Assembly (NCBI RefSeq): GCF_029961145.1
Contig: NZ_JASBRG010000006.1
Span: forward strand, 112,660 to 176,659
DNA: 64,000 bases
Direction: 5' to 3'
Source: Pinibacter soli
Lineage (GTDB): Bacteria > Bacteroidota > Bacteroidia > Chitinophagales > Chitinophagaceae
The position numbers and the translations under genes are program-made. Shown here in pieces: positions 19,101 to 27,336 of this stretch (position 1 is its first letter; every line of letters starts with the position of its first letter). The notes below the pieces were generated by a model that was not told where the DNA came from, did not search any database, and was given only the letters and a program-made list of their open reading frames with translations.

Positions 19101-19539
19101 GGATGTGCGCAACTGGTTTGAGTTTTGGGCAGATGAGAAGTTTTCCAACACAGGAGAATTGAAAAAGACATACAGGCAAATGGGCCAGCTTTCCGGCGGA
19201 GAAAAGGCTCAACTTACTTACACAATTTTGTGTAGCGCCATTGCTTATCAATTTGGCATCACGCGTGAAGGAAAGAACACCAAGAGCTTGCGTTTCATTG
19301 CCGTGGATGAAAGCTTCAGCAACCAGGATGAGGAGAAAGCAACTTACCTGATGGAGCTTTGCAAACAACTGCATCTGCAACTGCTCGTGGTAACGCCAAG
19401 TGACAAAATTCAAATTGTGCAGGACTTCATTGCCCATGTGCATTTGGTACAACGAAAATCGAACGGGCACAGTGTGATGTATAATATGACGATTAAGGAA
19501 CTGAAGGAAAAGTTCGATGAGGAGCAGAGCGCGGCGTAG
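16141..19539 (+). CDS. jetC: Wadjet defence protein JetC (SMC/MukB-like ATPase)
   Basis: A 1132-residue SMC-like ATPase and motor of the Wadjet complex. Walker A is GANGSGKTTF at about residues 46-55. A long coiled coil follows (about 265-430 and 670-860), with a hinge-like middle (residues 480-620, including LLVPEKHYKKVNKYV). The ABC signature LSGGEKAQLTYT is near residue 1018, and Walker B with catalytic acidic residues (FIAVDESFSNQDEE) is near 1055. Length matches the JetC family. It overlaps jetB by 29 bases and is followed by jetD after 33 bases. No frameshift or missing catalytic motif was seen, so the machine looks functional. Confidence 0.95.
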   Translation: MQLNVFNTDSNKSGFRLQYMEVFNWGTFDEVIHSIRPVGETSLLTGANGSGKTTFVDALLTLIVPEKKYRFYNQSSGSEKKGDRTEDSYVMGGYGTINSESTNTTKTLYLRENKEEAYSILLANFANEADQYVTLFQVRYFSGGEMQKVFAVAHKPLHIEDDFKPFDLGGNWRRRIDTQYNKGSRKQVEWFNAASRYAQRLVEVLGMQSIQALALFNQTVGIKVLGNLDEFIRMHMLEPRNMEDVFIELKEHLGTLLDAQRNIEKAETQIGLLKALSQHYNEFDKSREQLQTSKQEAETAIIWNSFTKNSLLTQAISESKDLLKDLQEQLTDCKRSIDDLKEKERDTRNELEQNKAGQRLHNLELELKDLNEKLRLAEKNHTLFAEWATTLHVEETNATDEASYKRIVAESKRAKLRLEREQRLNDDDDFDAKNILNKSKGEKDNIEQELNVLLQSKNNIPGHLISLRKDICANLKIDTNDLPFAGELMQVKHEEHNWEPALEKLLSGFALRLLVPEKHYKKVNKYVNNTNLRSRLVYYHVGESALELNADDNTVFHKLDFHPEHKLTPWIEQQVIRQFDYVCLQDEKTLDRYDKAITINGLVKNRDRHEKDDRPDRNDPSRYVMGWNNEKKKEAYIKRREVLVKRISDAEETLQRCKRKSDRLQAQSFAIKRIEEHDGFGSINLQGIQRNIRNVEEQMASLKESSNQLKTLTKQLEEILSQLSAKDDERAQIDRQVARKEMEMQEMEFAQQKLMDLLKNIEETDKDHLLQFQQQHAEALANISLQNIDAKYNDLKEKINNRIADLQNTLHKEETALNKSINRIKNPSVDIQQRFPDWNGDVQQLSDDAAYALEYVEWLQKLEQDNLPKYKKDFENFITTTMTYKIGGLNEEMEKWEREIKNSIVRLNQSLAGINFNRLPDTFIQLGIRSINDATVKAFRNQLLEALPQASNWQQNSFEDKAAHFREKIQPLISSLDESETYRNRVLDVRNWFEFWADEKFSNTGELKKTYRQMGQLSGGEKAQLTYTILCSAIAYQFGITREGKNTKSLRFIAVDESFSNQDEEKATYLMELCKQLHLQLLVVTPSDKIQIVQDFIAHVHLVQRKSNGHSVMYNMTIKELKEKFDEEQSAA

Positions 19540-19572
19540 TAATAACTAAATAAGTTTAGAACAATAATATAA

Positions 19573-20715
19573 ATGACAACGCAGCAATATATCTCGCAAC
19601 TTGAAAAGGCATACACCAACTATCTTGCTGACGTTGTATTGAACAAACCATTTGAACCGATTATTTTATGGGGCGGGAAAAACAAGCCTTCCACAACTGT
19701 CGAGTTGCACGATAACACTAAACAATTTCAGCAATTTGAGAAAACAGACACAAAGCCTGGTTGGACGATAGAATGGGAAGAATGGAATAGCAAGAAGTTT
19801 GGGAGACAACAATGGCCCAAAAATATTTCTTTGCTACAGGAAACCGACTTGCTGTTTTTGCTGAAAAAGGAAAGAGAAATTGAGTCATTCAAATTGATCG
19901 TTAAAATGTTGGTCGAATGGAAATCCGATCTGCGACAATGGATTTCCCAAAATGTAAAAGATATTTTACCACTAAAAGAAGTTTGGCCTTCGATAACGAA
20001 AGTGGTGGATTATTTGCTGGCAAACGATGTAAGAGAATACTATTTGCGAAGTATTCCGGTACCGGTGCATACAAAGTTTATCGAAAAAAATGAGTGGTTA
20101 ATCGTGAGTTTGCTTCAGAATTTGTCACCTGAAAAATTTTCTCCTTCAACGTCCGATATAGACAGTCTTTTGCAGTTGCGCAAAAAGCCGTTTTTGTTCA
20201 CTGCTCGTTGGTTGGATAGAGAATGCGCAAAAGAATTTACCAGCAACATGATGGTGTTTGGGATTATAACAAATGATCTTCGCGTTGCAAATTGGCGAGT
20301 TGATAGAATTATTCTCACCGAAAATGAAACATCACTCTTTCAATTGCCTGAGTTAAGCAACACGCTTGCATTGTGTAGCAATGGAAAGACGGTTTCTTTG
20401 TTTAAGGACATTTCTTTGTTCGCGAACAACAACCTATTTTATTGGGGTGATCTTGATGAGGATGGTTTTTTTATTTTGAATCATTTGCGGCAGTATTATC
20501 CACATGCTCAAAGTATAATGATGGACGAGGCGACGATCGAGCTGCACGAAAAGGAAATAACAATCCAGCCCGCTAAATACAAAAACATGGACATGGCCGG
20601 GCTGCAAACTCACGAGCTTGCCGCCTACAAAATACTGGCTGGAAGAAACGGCCGTTTAGAACAGGAGCAACTACAGCATCTTTACATTAACAATTGCCTG
20701 ACAGCATTAAAGTAG
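19573..20715 (+). CDS. jetD: Wadjet defence nuclease JetD (DUF3322 + DUF2220 Toprim)
   Basis: A 380-residue protein with an N-terminal DUF3322 region (QLEKAYTNYLADVVLNKP ... GWTIEWEEWNSKKFGRQ) and a C-terminal DUF2220 Toprim-like domain. Its metal-binding motif is YWGDLDEDGFFILN at about residues 290-303, and the conserved tail LQTHELAAYKILAG is present. JetD is the topoisomerase VI/Spo11-like nuclease that cuts the trapped circular DNA. The order jetB-jetC-jetD is canonical. The ATG at 19573 is followed by a short amphipathic helix typical of the family. The 125 bases after its stop show no strong terminator. Confidence 0.93.
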   Translation: MTTQQYISQLEKAYTNYLADVVLNKPFEPIILWGGKNKPSTTVELHDNTKQFQQFEKTDTKPGWTIEWEEWNSKKFGRQQWPKNISLLQETDLLFLLKKEREIESFKLIVKMLVEWKSDLRQWISQNVKDILPLKEVWPSITKVVDYLLANDVREYYLRSIPVPVHTKFIEKNEWLIVSLLQNLSPEKFSPSTSDIDSLLQLRKKPFLFTARWLDRECAKEFTSNMMVFGIITNDLRVANWRVDRIILTENETSLFQLPELSNTLALCSNGKTVSLFKDISLFANNNLFYWGDLDEDGFFILNHLRQYYPHAQSIMMDEATIELHEKEITIQPAKYKNMDMAGLQTHELAAYKILAGRNGRLEQEQLQHLYINNCLTALK

Positions 20716-20840
20716 CTTCGAAAGAGTATCTACCTGTTTGTAATCAACGCCCAATTCCTTAATAAAGATTAACCAACAAAATGTTTTCTTTCGTTCATAA
20801 AGATTCTATTTTAGTGTAAGGAACCTAACCTCTAAACAAC

Positions 20841-21602
20841 ATGAATTTCGGTCCTAACTTAAACTACATCTACTACATAACGGTAGGGTTGCAAGCGATA
20901 TGCGCATTGCATTGCATTCGCAAGGGCAATCAGAATAAATGGTTGTACATAATTATTTTCCTGCCGATCATCGGAAGCCTTATTTATTTCTTCGGTGAAA
21001 TATTTACAAAGGGCCAGTTAAGAAACGTGCAATCCGGCATGGACGCTGTGATACAGCCAACCGGCAGTATAAGAAGGCTGGAAGAGCAATTGAAATTTAC
21101 CGACACATTTGATAACCGAGTAGCGCTCGCAGATGCATATTTAGCAACGGGGCAAACTGAAAAAGCAATCGAGCTGTATGAAAGGAGCCACACAGGTGTT
21201 TTTACGGAAAATGAACATTTGCTTTCACAAATGATAGTTGCCTATTATAAGGCACACCGCGATGAAGACATTATTCCGCTTGCACAAAAACTTTATAAGT
21301 CGCCACAGTTCCCAAGATCTCAAGCACACCTGTTATATGCAATTGCTCTTGCTAATACGGGAAAGTCAGCGCTTGCGGAGAAAGAGTTTAAAACAATGAG
21401 CAGCCGTTTTTCGTGTTTTGAGCAACGGTATAATTACGGGTTGTTTTTAATTAAGCAAGGCCGCGAGGAAGAAGCAGAAAGTATAGTTAGTGAAATGCTG
21501 GGCGAAGCGAGTCATTTAAGTTCACGGGAAAGAAGGGACAGCAGGCAATGGTTTGCTGCAGCGAAAGACGCTTTGAAAAGTTTGGAGAAAGCGACATCCT
21601 AA
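20841..21602 (+). CDS. PLDc_N-like membrane protein with TPR repeats
   Basis: A 253-residue protein. Its first 50 residues hold two membrane helices with the arrangement NKWLYIIIFLPIIGSLIYFF, resembling the phospholipase-D-nuclease N-terminal (PLDc_N) membrane domain, with no nuclease attached. The rest is TPR-like helical repeats: VALADAYLATGQTEKAIELYE, LYAIALANTGKSALAEKEF and YNYGLFLIKQGREEEAESIV. It would be a membrane scaffold exposing TPRs to the cytoplasm. It lies between Wadjet and the KAP triplet on the same strand, with gaps of 125 and 240 bases. Membership in either unit is uncertain. Confidence 0.75.
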   Translation: MNFGPNLNYIYYITVGLQAICALHCIRKGNQNKWLYIIIFLPIIGSLIYFFGEIFTKGQLRNVQSGMDAVIQPTGSIRRLEEQLKFTDTFDNRVALADAYLATGQTEKAIELYERSHTGVFTENEHLLSQMIVAYYKAHRDEDIIPLAQKLYKSPQFPRSQAHLLYAIALANTGKSALAEKEFKTMSSRFSCFEQRYNYGLFLIKQGREEEAESIVSEMLGEASHLSSRERRDSRQWFAAAKDALKSLEKATS

Positions 21603-21842
21603 ACAGAAAGAATAATTTTATAAAGCAGCGAACAATTTGCAGCTTTTTTGTTTTAGTAAATGTGAGCTCTTATTTCATAATAATTGAAGCTGAAGCTTGT
21701 AAATAAAAACTTTATTTGCAATATTTACTTCAGGACCTTTTACACACTTACCTCGCAACTATAAAGAGTATATCATGATTAACAACCTGAAAATTTCCGG
21801 GCTGTTAATAATTGACTAACCAATAGTTAAAACATACTCTTG

Positions 21843-22715
21843 ATGGAAGCTCCCTCGCATGTCAATACTGAATCGACCCTTCAACAGAAAGTAGAAAGTT
21901 ATAAAAACTTAAGCGTTCTCTTGAAATGGCTGGCAAGATGCATACTGCTGCTCGCGATCCTTTATGCCATTCTTCCTTTTCTTGATAAGGGTGCACACTA
22001 TAAATCACTGGATAACAAGATGGTAATTGGCTATGCTATCGCCGCAAATTCCTCAGGTACCTTAATTGCATTTTCGACCTATGATCAAAAAGATTCTGTA
22101 AGCTCTATTCTGGTCAGTTCAGACAGTGGAAAACACTTTGAACAAATTGGGGGGCCGTGGAAGAATTATAGCATAAACAAAATATCTGTTGCTCCAGATG
22201 ACCAATCCATAGTTGCCTATGGCGATGGCCGCGATATTTACATAAAGCCAGCAGGAAAAGGAGTTGACAGTTTTGTTTCAATTCACATAGCCGCGGGCTT
22301 GCCTTATCCCGTCATTTATGGTTATTCCTTTGTTCCACAAACAGACTCTGTTTATTTTTATTGCATCAACGGCAATCTCGTCGGACTCGACTATAAGAAG
22401 TGTGACTCCTTTATTGTTGGGCATCTTCACAATATTGGAACTATTAGCTCCATGAGTATCAACACTCAAAAGCAGATTGCTTTATCAGGAATTACTACAG
22501 ATGTATCAGACTATGAACAAAAATTGATAGTTGACAACTACTTCGATAGGGTTGATCGCCACGCATCCGCTGACTTTAAGGGACGGACACCAATCAAAGA
22601 TAGCATCAAATATTTCGATGCCACTGCAGCTATACTTGAGGACACGATGGTAAAAGTTAAGGTTGATAGTCCTGTTGTAAATAAAGATTCAATGGAAGGT
22701 TATTATAAAAAGTAA
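21843..22715 (+). CDS. Membrane-anchored propeller-like protein, first gene of the KAP triplet
   Basis: A 290-residue protein with a short cytoplasmic N-terminus, one membrane helix at about residues 31-50 (ARCILLLAILYAILPFL), and a beta-rich extracytoplasmic part. The text SILVSSDSGKHFEQIGGPW looks like a BNR/Asp-box motif, and VIGYAIAANSSGTLIAFST and ISVAPDDQSIVAYGDG look like propeller blades, so a partial beta-propeller is likely. The ATG at 21843 is preceded by an in-frame TTG. Six bases separate its stop from the next gene, so it is the first of a three-gene unit. Function unknown; surface sensing is only a guess. Confidence 0.75.
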   Translation: MEAPSHVNTESTLQQKVESYKNLSVLLKWLARCILLLAILYAILPFLDKGAHYKSLDNKMVIGYAIAANSSGTLIAFSTYDQKDSVSSILVSSDSGKHFEQIGGPWKNYSINKISVAPDDQSIVAYGDGRDIYIKPAGKGVDSFVSIHIAAGLPYPVIYGYSFVPQTDSVYFYCINGNLVGLDYKKCDSFIVGHLHNIGTISSMSINTQKQIALSGITTDVSDYEQKLIVDNYFDRVDRHASADFKGRTPIKDSIKYFDATAAILEDTMVKVKVDSPVVNKDSMEGYYKK

Positions 22716-22721
22716 TAAAAC

Positions 22722-24500
22722 ATGGGAATGAAAAAAATATTCATGTGTTTTTTGTGTATTGGCTTTGCTTCAACAATGGCTCAAAGGTCAATATTATATC
22801 CCGGATATTTTAGGGCATACGACTTGTATTGGGATTTGGATACAACCTCATTTCCGCAACAGCTGATGGTTACAGGTGATTACAGTGAAGACTTCGATAC
22901 GGCCTATTATACAATGATTCAACGGACCATAAAAGAGACTCGCCCTAACGCCGATACCGGATGGTCGGGAAATACAGAATCAAGTTTGTACATAGATAAT
23001 GGCTTTGTAAAATACTATAATCAACTTGATCATTTTAGGGTAGGGTTTTTTAACGGCATGTCTCATTATTACACCTTTAGCAACGACCTCAACTACATTT
23101 TCACTTTCAATCCCAACGTTGCCCATGCGCTTTACCTCGATTCAATTAAGCAAGCAGATGCAATTAATGATCTTGTCATTTGTAAAGACTCGCTACTTTA
23201 TTGCTCCGTTTCAAATAATCATATCAATTATATCGTGCGGAAAAAAGGATCACGCGGAGGGTGGGAAACACTTCCTGTAGTAGTTCCGAATAAAAGCGCA
23301 CTAGATAATGTCGCAAGAATTGTTTTCGCGGTTATAGTAGTGCTTTCATTATTTGGCGGGATATTATTTTTTGTCCGCTGGAAAAAAGCACAGGAAATAA
23401 AAGGTTTTCTCAAGAAAGCGCGGCCGGATGCGAACGACCTTAAACTGGCAGCTGATAAACCTTTGGAGTATGATCAAATAAAAAACAAGGACACAAAGGC
23501 GGCTATTGATGCCATGGTAGATGTAATAAAAAACAGGAATACTCCTTTGCCGATGACCATTGCAATTAATGGGGCCTGGGGAAGTGGTAAGTCTACCATC
23601 ATGAATTGTATAAGAGAAAAGCTGGATGGCGACGATCAGGAACGATTTATTACAACATGGTTCAATGCCTGGCACCAGCAAACGGAAAGCAGCTTACTGG
23701 ATGCGTTCTTGTTAAAAGTGATAAACCGTTATGAAAAGCCTTTCTACAAAAAAAACGGATTAAAAGCACGGCTTGCATTTGTTAGATTCAGGGCGCAGCT
23801 TGCTGTATCGCGGTTTATCAAATGGCCGTTTTATACGCAGGCATTGTCAGGGTTTGCGCTTGGGTTTCTTATTGTATCAGTTCTTATAATCATCATTAAT
23901 CTCTACGGCTGGGTCGACTCTCCTGTTCTTGAAAACGCCGGGCCTCTCAACATTAATTTGACCTACTTTTTTAAAGACAATCATTTCACTTCCATTATCG
24001 CTATAGTTATTCCCATACTCAGTTTTTTCTTTCTGAAGTCTGAATCCAACCCAACAATAGGCGCATTTCTTAATGTGATGTACAAGAAAACCTTTTTGGT
24101 AGAGGTTGAAAAAAACACACCCGACCTGCGGGAAAAATTCAGAGCTCAATATTGGGAAATTATGGAGGCCGTAGGCGACCGTGTGCTGGTTGTGTTTATT
24201 GATGACATGGATAGAGTGAACGGTGACAAGATATTTGAAATGCTGGAGGCCATCAACTTCATTGGAGATATAACATCCCGTCCGGATGATCAGGAAAGCA
24301 ACAGCTTAAAAACTGTTTTTGTGTTAGGGCTTTATATTGACCAGGTCGCAGAGCATTTGGGTATTTTTTTACAAAAAGAAAATGCCTACAAAAATGAGGA
24401 ACCATTTAGCCGGGAAGAAGCAAAAACACTTGGGAAAAGATATATAGAGAAAATGGTGCAGTTGAATGTGCCGGTTCCGTTAACTAAAGACGATGTGTAA
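22722..24500 (+). CDS. KAP-family P-loop NTPase with secreted N-terminal domain
   Basis: A 592-residue protein. Residues 1-20 look like a signal peptide (second ATG at 22728: MKKIFMCFLCIGFASTMAQ). A unique extracytoplasmic domain spans about 25-195, then a membrane helix at 198-221 (IVFAVIVVLSLFGGILFF). A KAP NTPase core follows: Walker A GAWGSGKST near residue 284, WFNAWHQQ near 313, a membrane hairpin at about 372-440 between Walker A and B (a KAP hallmark), Walker B VLVVFIDDMDRV near 488, and VFVLGLYIDQVAEHLG. The chain stops just after YIEKMVQLNVPVPL, where KAP proteins normally continue into a C-terminal helical part. That part appears in the next gene. KAP proteins include PifA, an F-plasmid phage-exclusion protein. 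Confidence 0.85.
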   Translation: MGMKKIFMCFLCIGFASTMAQRSILYPGYFRAYDLYWDLDTTSFPQQLMVTGDYSEDFDTAYYTMIQRTIKETRPNADTGWSGNTESSLYIDNGFVKYYNQLDHFRVGFFNGMSHYYTFSNDLNYIFTFNPNVAHALYLDSIKQADAINDLVICKDSLLYCSVSNNHINYIVRKKGSRGGWETLPVVVPNKSALDNVARIVFAVIVVLSLFGGILFFVRWKKAQEIKGFLKKARPDANDLKLAADKPLEYDQIKNKDTKAAIDAMVDVIKNRNTPLPMTIAINGAWGSGKSTIMNCIREKLDGDDQERFITTWFNAWHQQTESSLLDAFLLKVINRYEKPFYKKNGLKARLAFVRFRAQLAVSRFIKWPFYTQALSGFALGFLIVSVLIIIINLYGWVDSPVLENAGPLNINLTYFFKDNHFTSIIAIVIPILSFFFLKSESNPTIGAFLNVMYKKTFLVEVEKNTPDLREKFRAQYWEIMEAVGDRVLVVFIDDMDRVNGDKIFEMLEAINFIGDITSRPDDQESNSLKTVFVLGLYIDQVAEHLGIFLQKENAYKNEEPFSREEAKTLGKRYIEKMVQLNVPVPLTKDDV

Positions 24501-24506
24501 ATAAAA

Positions 24507-25382
24507 ATGGCAAACAGAAATAAATATATTATTTGGCCGTATATCATTTCATTAACAATGTTTCTTGGAGGTATTGTAGCGGCCATATACCTGGTTCACA
24601 ACCTACGGCCTTCGAAACCCGTGGAAGAGGCCGCTGCATCGAAGAATTCAAAGGACACGACGTATGTAAAATTGCTTAACCCCGGCTTTGCGGAGACAGC
24701 GTTGGCTGATACAGTTCGCAGAAAGAATGCTACCACGAGTTTGACAATCCCGCCGGTTAAAATTGAAACCCCCACATATTCAACAAGTGGCAAATTAAAG
24801 CTTCCGCGACAAACAGGACGATGGCTCCTGCCAAACAATCCCAATTCGATTGATATTAAGTCGATCTCAGATGGTGCGACCGACAATCTTAACATTACAT
24901 ACGCGTCAAAAAGATTGACATCCATATACGTTGGCTTTGGCATTATTGCCGGCTTGTTTCTTATGTTGCTGACATTTTTTTCAAGGGAAGAAAGCCTGGA
25001 AAATGCAACGGTAACAGATATAGACCCTGAAGACTTGCAGGAATTATTCAATCAATTCAAACCACAAATAGCGCAATTGAGAAATCCGAGAAAGATCTTG
25101 CGCTTTAAGAATATGGTAAAATACCACTACTATTTTTTGAAGAAAGGCGGTTTGAATAACACTGAAAATCTTCGAAAGATGATGTGGATACTAATCGGTA
25201 TCCAGGATGATCCTTCATTGACCAGCATTGAAAAAGTCAGCTCTGAATCTCTCGGGGATTCCCGCTGGTTCTATGATAGGATCAAAGACAAGGATTGGTT
25301 TTCCAAAGCTGCCATTAACCCATCTAAAGACGATGCTTTATTAATGACTATTCTTAAACTAAATGTTGATATGGGAGTATGA
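24507..25382 (+). CDS. Two-helix membrane protein carrying the KAP C-terminal-like region
   Basis: A 291-residue protein with a membrane helix at about residues 9-31, an extracytoplasmic loop of about 105 residues rich in Pro, Thr and Lys, and a second helix at about 138-158 (YVGFGIIAGLFLMLLTFF). The cytoplasmic tail contains LRNPRKILRFKNMVKYHYYF (near residue 192), which resembles the 'NPR.I.RF.N' segment that closes KAP NTPases. I read it as the missing C-terminal part of the preceding KAP gene, carried on a separate membrane anchor. Six bases separate the two genes. The gene has its own ATG and membrane helix, so this is not a simple frameshift. The assignment is inference. Confidence 0.7.
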   Translation: MANRNKYIIWPYIISLTMFLGGIVAAIYLVHNLRPSKPVEEAAASKNSKDTTYVKLLNPGFAETALADTVRRKNATTSLTIPPVKIETPTYSTSGKLKLPRQTGRWLLPNNPNSIDIKSISDGATDNLNITYASKRLTSIYVGFGIIAGLFLMLLTFFSREESLENATVTDIDPEDLQELFNQFKPQIAQLRNPRKILRFKNMVKYHYYFLKKGGLNNTENLRKMMWILIGIQDDPSLTSIEKVSSESLGDSRWFYDRIKDKDWFSKAAINPSKDDALLMTILKLNVDMGV

Positions 25383-25409
25383 TTTTTCAAACGTAATAAA
25401 ACAAAAATA

Positions 25410-25430
25410 CCCGCTAGTGCGGGCATTTTG
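25410..25430 (+). terminator. Terminator-like hairpin after the KAP triplet
   Basis: CCCGC and GCGGG around a TAGT loop, followed by CATTTTG. It sits 28 bases after the last KAP-triplet stop codon. The T run is short, so it may be weak. Confidence 0.55.
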
Positions 25431-25495
25431 CTAGTGTGGACTTTATCTATCTTAATAATTCCTCAACTAATTCAACTCCTCTTTTTCTACGCATC

Positions 25496-26977
25496 TTATG
25501 GTGCAACAGGTTTGATTTCTTTCTGCGACTTGGTTGCAGGAGCGGGTTTTGTCTTTTTGGATTTCTGCAAAATGCCAACGTGTATACCAATGTAAGCATC
25601 TGCCTGTTTGGATTTATCTACCAAAGCACTCAGCACACTTCCGGAACCAAGGAACAATGGTCCCACACGCAAACCAGCGCCGGCATTGAGCTTTGTAAGG
25701 GAATTATAAGCAACCGGAATATAAAAATCAAATATTGGGAATTCGTATCTTGGCGTTACTGAAATACTGCTGCTGTATAAAGCATTAAAAGGTTTGCCGG
25801 TGTTTTTTACAGTGGAAATAAAGCCAGCGGCGTTGATGAAAAACTTCTTCGTAATGCGGTAATCAACATTGATGTTTAAAGTAGTTGGCAAAGAAACTCT
25901 ATAAGAACTTGCTGTAGCTTTTGGTGTGAAGTACTGAGGATAACTTTTCAAAACATCATTGTATTCATTGATGTCTTTTCCCTTTAGCGTATTTAAATAG
26001 AAAGCTTCGCCGTTGGGAATGTGAACGTCATACAGCCCGGTGTTAATCGCGTCTGTATGGTATTTTATTTTACCTAAATCCAGCAATGACACACCAATTT
26101 TCAGTTTATATTTTGTTTTACCCTGTTTCAATGAACCATCAGTGTTTTGATACTTTTCAAAATCAGGTCTGAACTCGTATACAAAACCGACATCTCCACC
26201 AATGCCACCGGCATCGAGTTTGGTGAAATCACTTGCATTGAGATTGTTTGCATTAATATTTACGCCACCTGCGCCCACTCCTACCAATCCCGATGCATCG
26301 GTCAAATATTTTCCTTTGCCACCTGCATCTTCTACAACTGTTCCATGAAGGTTATTGATTTGTGCATAAGAGTTACCAATGCCGCCAAGATAGCGAAGGG
26401 TAATACCGGCTTTGAAGAAATGTTTTCCCTTATCCTGCAACACGCGGCCTACTGTAAGGCCTGCCTCTGCCCAGCCATTCATCGCGAGGCGCATATTGTT
26501 TGCGCTTCCATTGGTGTAAGGATAGGTGATACCATCCTGATTGCGAATGGTGTTTACTATTTTGCTGTCCACATCACTCACATTGCCAAAACCCCTGACT
26601 CTCGTTGTAACGGCAACAGATGTTTTCTGATTTATATTAAACAACACAGACGGAGCATGTACAGCCAAAGCCACCAACGCATTCGCAGGCCGATTGTTCA
26701 AAGGAAACAATTTGTTGACAAGACTATCATCTTTAAAGAATTCATTTACTGTGCTTAGTTTGTAAGATGCATTATTGTTACCCACATTTGCATTAAAGGA
26801 AAGAAGGTTAAAATCCCAATGGTAACGGCTGTCTGCTGCGTTTGCAGGGTTTGTGAAAACGCCATTCACGCCTGCATAGTTACTGGAACGAAAGCCCGGA
26901 AAATCCTGTGCGAAACCAACATTTGACATAACAGATAACACAGTCATTCCCGCTAAGAGCTTTTTGGTACGGTTCAT
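25496..26977 (-). CDS. DUF5723 family outer-membrane protein
   Basis: A 493-residue protein starting with a signal peptide (MNRTKKLLAGMTVLSVMSNVGFAQ), followed by FPGFRSSNYAGVNGVFTNPAN, the typical opening of DUF5723 proteins. The rest is beta-strand-rich with alternating hydrophobic residues, as in an outer-membrane barrel (compare FadL/PorV-like proteins). It ends with a proline/lysine tail (KKTKPAPATKSQKEIKP). The ATG at 26977 is chosen because it puts the signal peptide first. Family function is unknown. It converges on the KAP triplet. Confidence 0.82.
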   Translation of the reverse strand: MNRTKKLLAGMTVLSVMSNVGFAQDFPGFRSSNYAGVNGVFTNPANAADSRYHWDFNLLSFNANVGNNNASYKLSTVNEFFKDDSLVNKLFPLNNRPANALVALAVHAPSVLFNINQKTSVAVTTRVRGFGNVSDVDSKIVNTIRNQDGITYPYTNGSANNMRLAMNGWAEAGLTVGRVLQDKGKHFFKAGITLRYLGGIGNSYAQINNLHGTVVEDAGGKGKYLTDASGLVGVGAGGVNINANNLNASDFTKLDAGGIGGDVGFVYEFRPDFEKYQNTDGSLKQGKTKYKLKIGVSLLDLGKIKYHTDAINTGLYDVHIPNGEAFYLNTLKGKDINEYNDVLKSYPQYFTPKATASSYRVSLPTTLNINVDYRITKKFFINAAGFISTVKNTGKPFNALYSSSISVTPRYEFPIFDFYIPVAYNSLTKLNAGAGLRVGPLFLGSGSVLSALVDKSKQADAYIGIHVGILQKSKKTKPAPATKSQKEIKPVAP

Positions 26978-27091
26978 AGGTTTTAGAAATTTTTTGCAAA
27001 TAAAAGACAGGAATAACAAATACGGAAAGATGTGCGAATGAATTTATAAATATAACGTGGAGGGATAAGTGTTTTTACTTAGGAGTGTTGG

Positions 27092-27336
27092 GGAATTAAT
27101 AATTAATTATCAATTCAATGTCGTTTAGTTAAGGTGTTTGAAAAAACAAAAGCATCTTGCTTGTCATCCCGAGGAACGAGGGATCTGGGCCTAAAACTAA
27201 TGAACACTTTGCGTAAACAATCACGCAGATCCCTCCTTCGTCGGGATGACAAGCAGTCTTTCTTTCCTGGACATAGCAACCAAGTAATTGAAAAATTGCT
27301 TAACTAACAGACATTGAAGTATTAATTGTTAATTGA
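27092..27336. repeat. MITE-like composite inverted repeat (copy B1)
   Basis: The outer ends carry AATTCAATGTCGTTTAGTTAAG (27113 onward) and its near-complement AACTAACAGACATTGAAGTA (right end). The inner arms are CTTGTCATCCCGAGGAACGA (27170 onward) and TCGTCGGGATGACAAG (to 27253). Almost the whole element recurs in opposite orientation at 43060-43286. The right end overlaps the stop of the GDSL gene. This accounts for most of the 344-base gap 26978-27321. Confidence 0.88.

Noticed and set aside
18400-19470. Long minus-strand open frame (356 codons) opposite jetC
   Set aside because: It is antisense to a well-supported SMC ATPase gene, has no family motif, and its composition follows from the codon use of the sense strand.
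24480-24510. A frameshift or sequencing error splitting the KAP gene
   Set aside because: The downstream gene has its own ATG, a membrane helix and a 105-residue external loop before the KAP-like tail, so a single-base error cannot join the two into a normal KAP protein.
26147-26758. Plus-strand frame of 203 codons opposite the DUF5723 gene
   Set aside because: The minus-strand gene has a signal peptide and family motifs; the plus frame is cysteine-rich and unstructured, typical of a shadow frame.
27092-27336. Repeat clusters as a CRISPR array
   Set aside because: The repeats are facing inverted arms in pairs, not regularly spaced direct repeats, and no cas genes are present.
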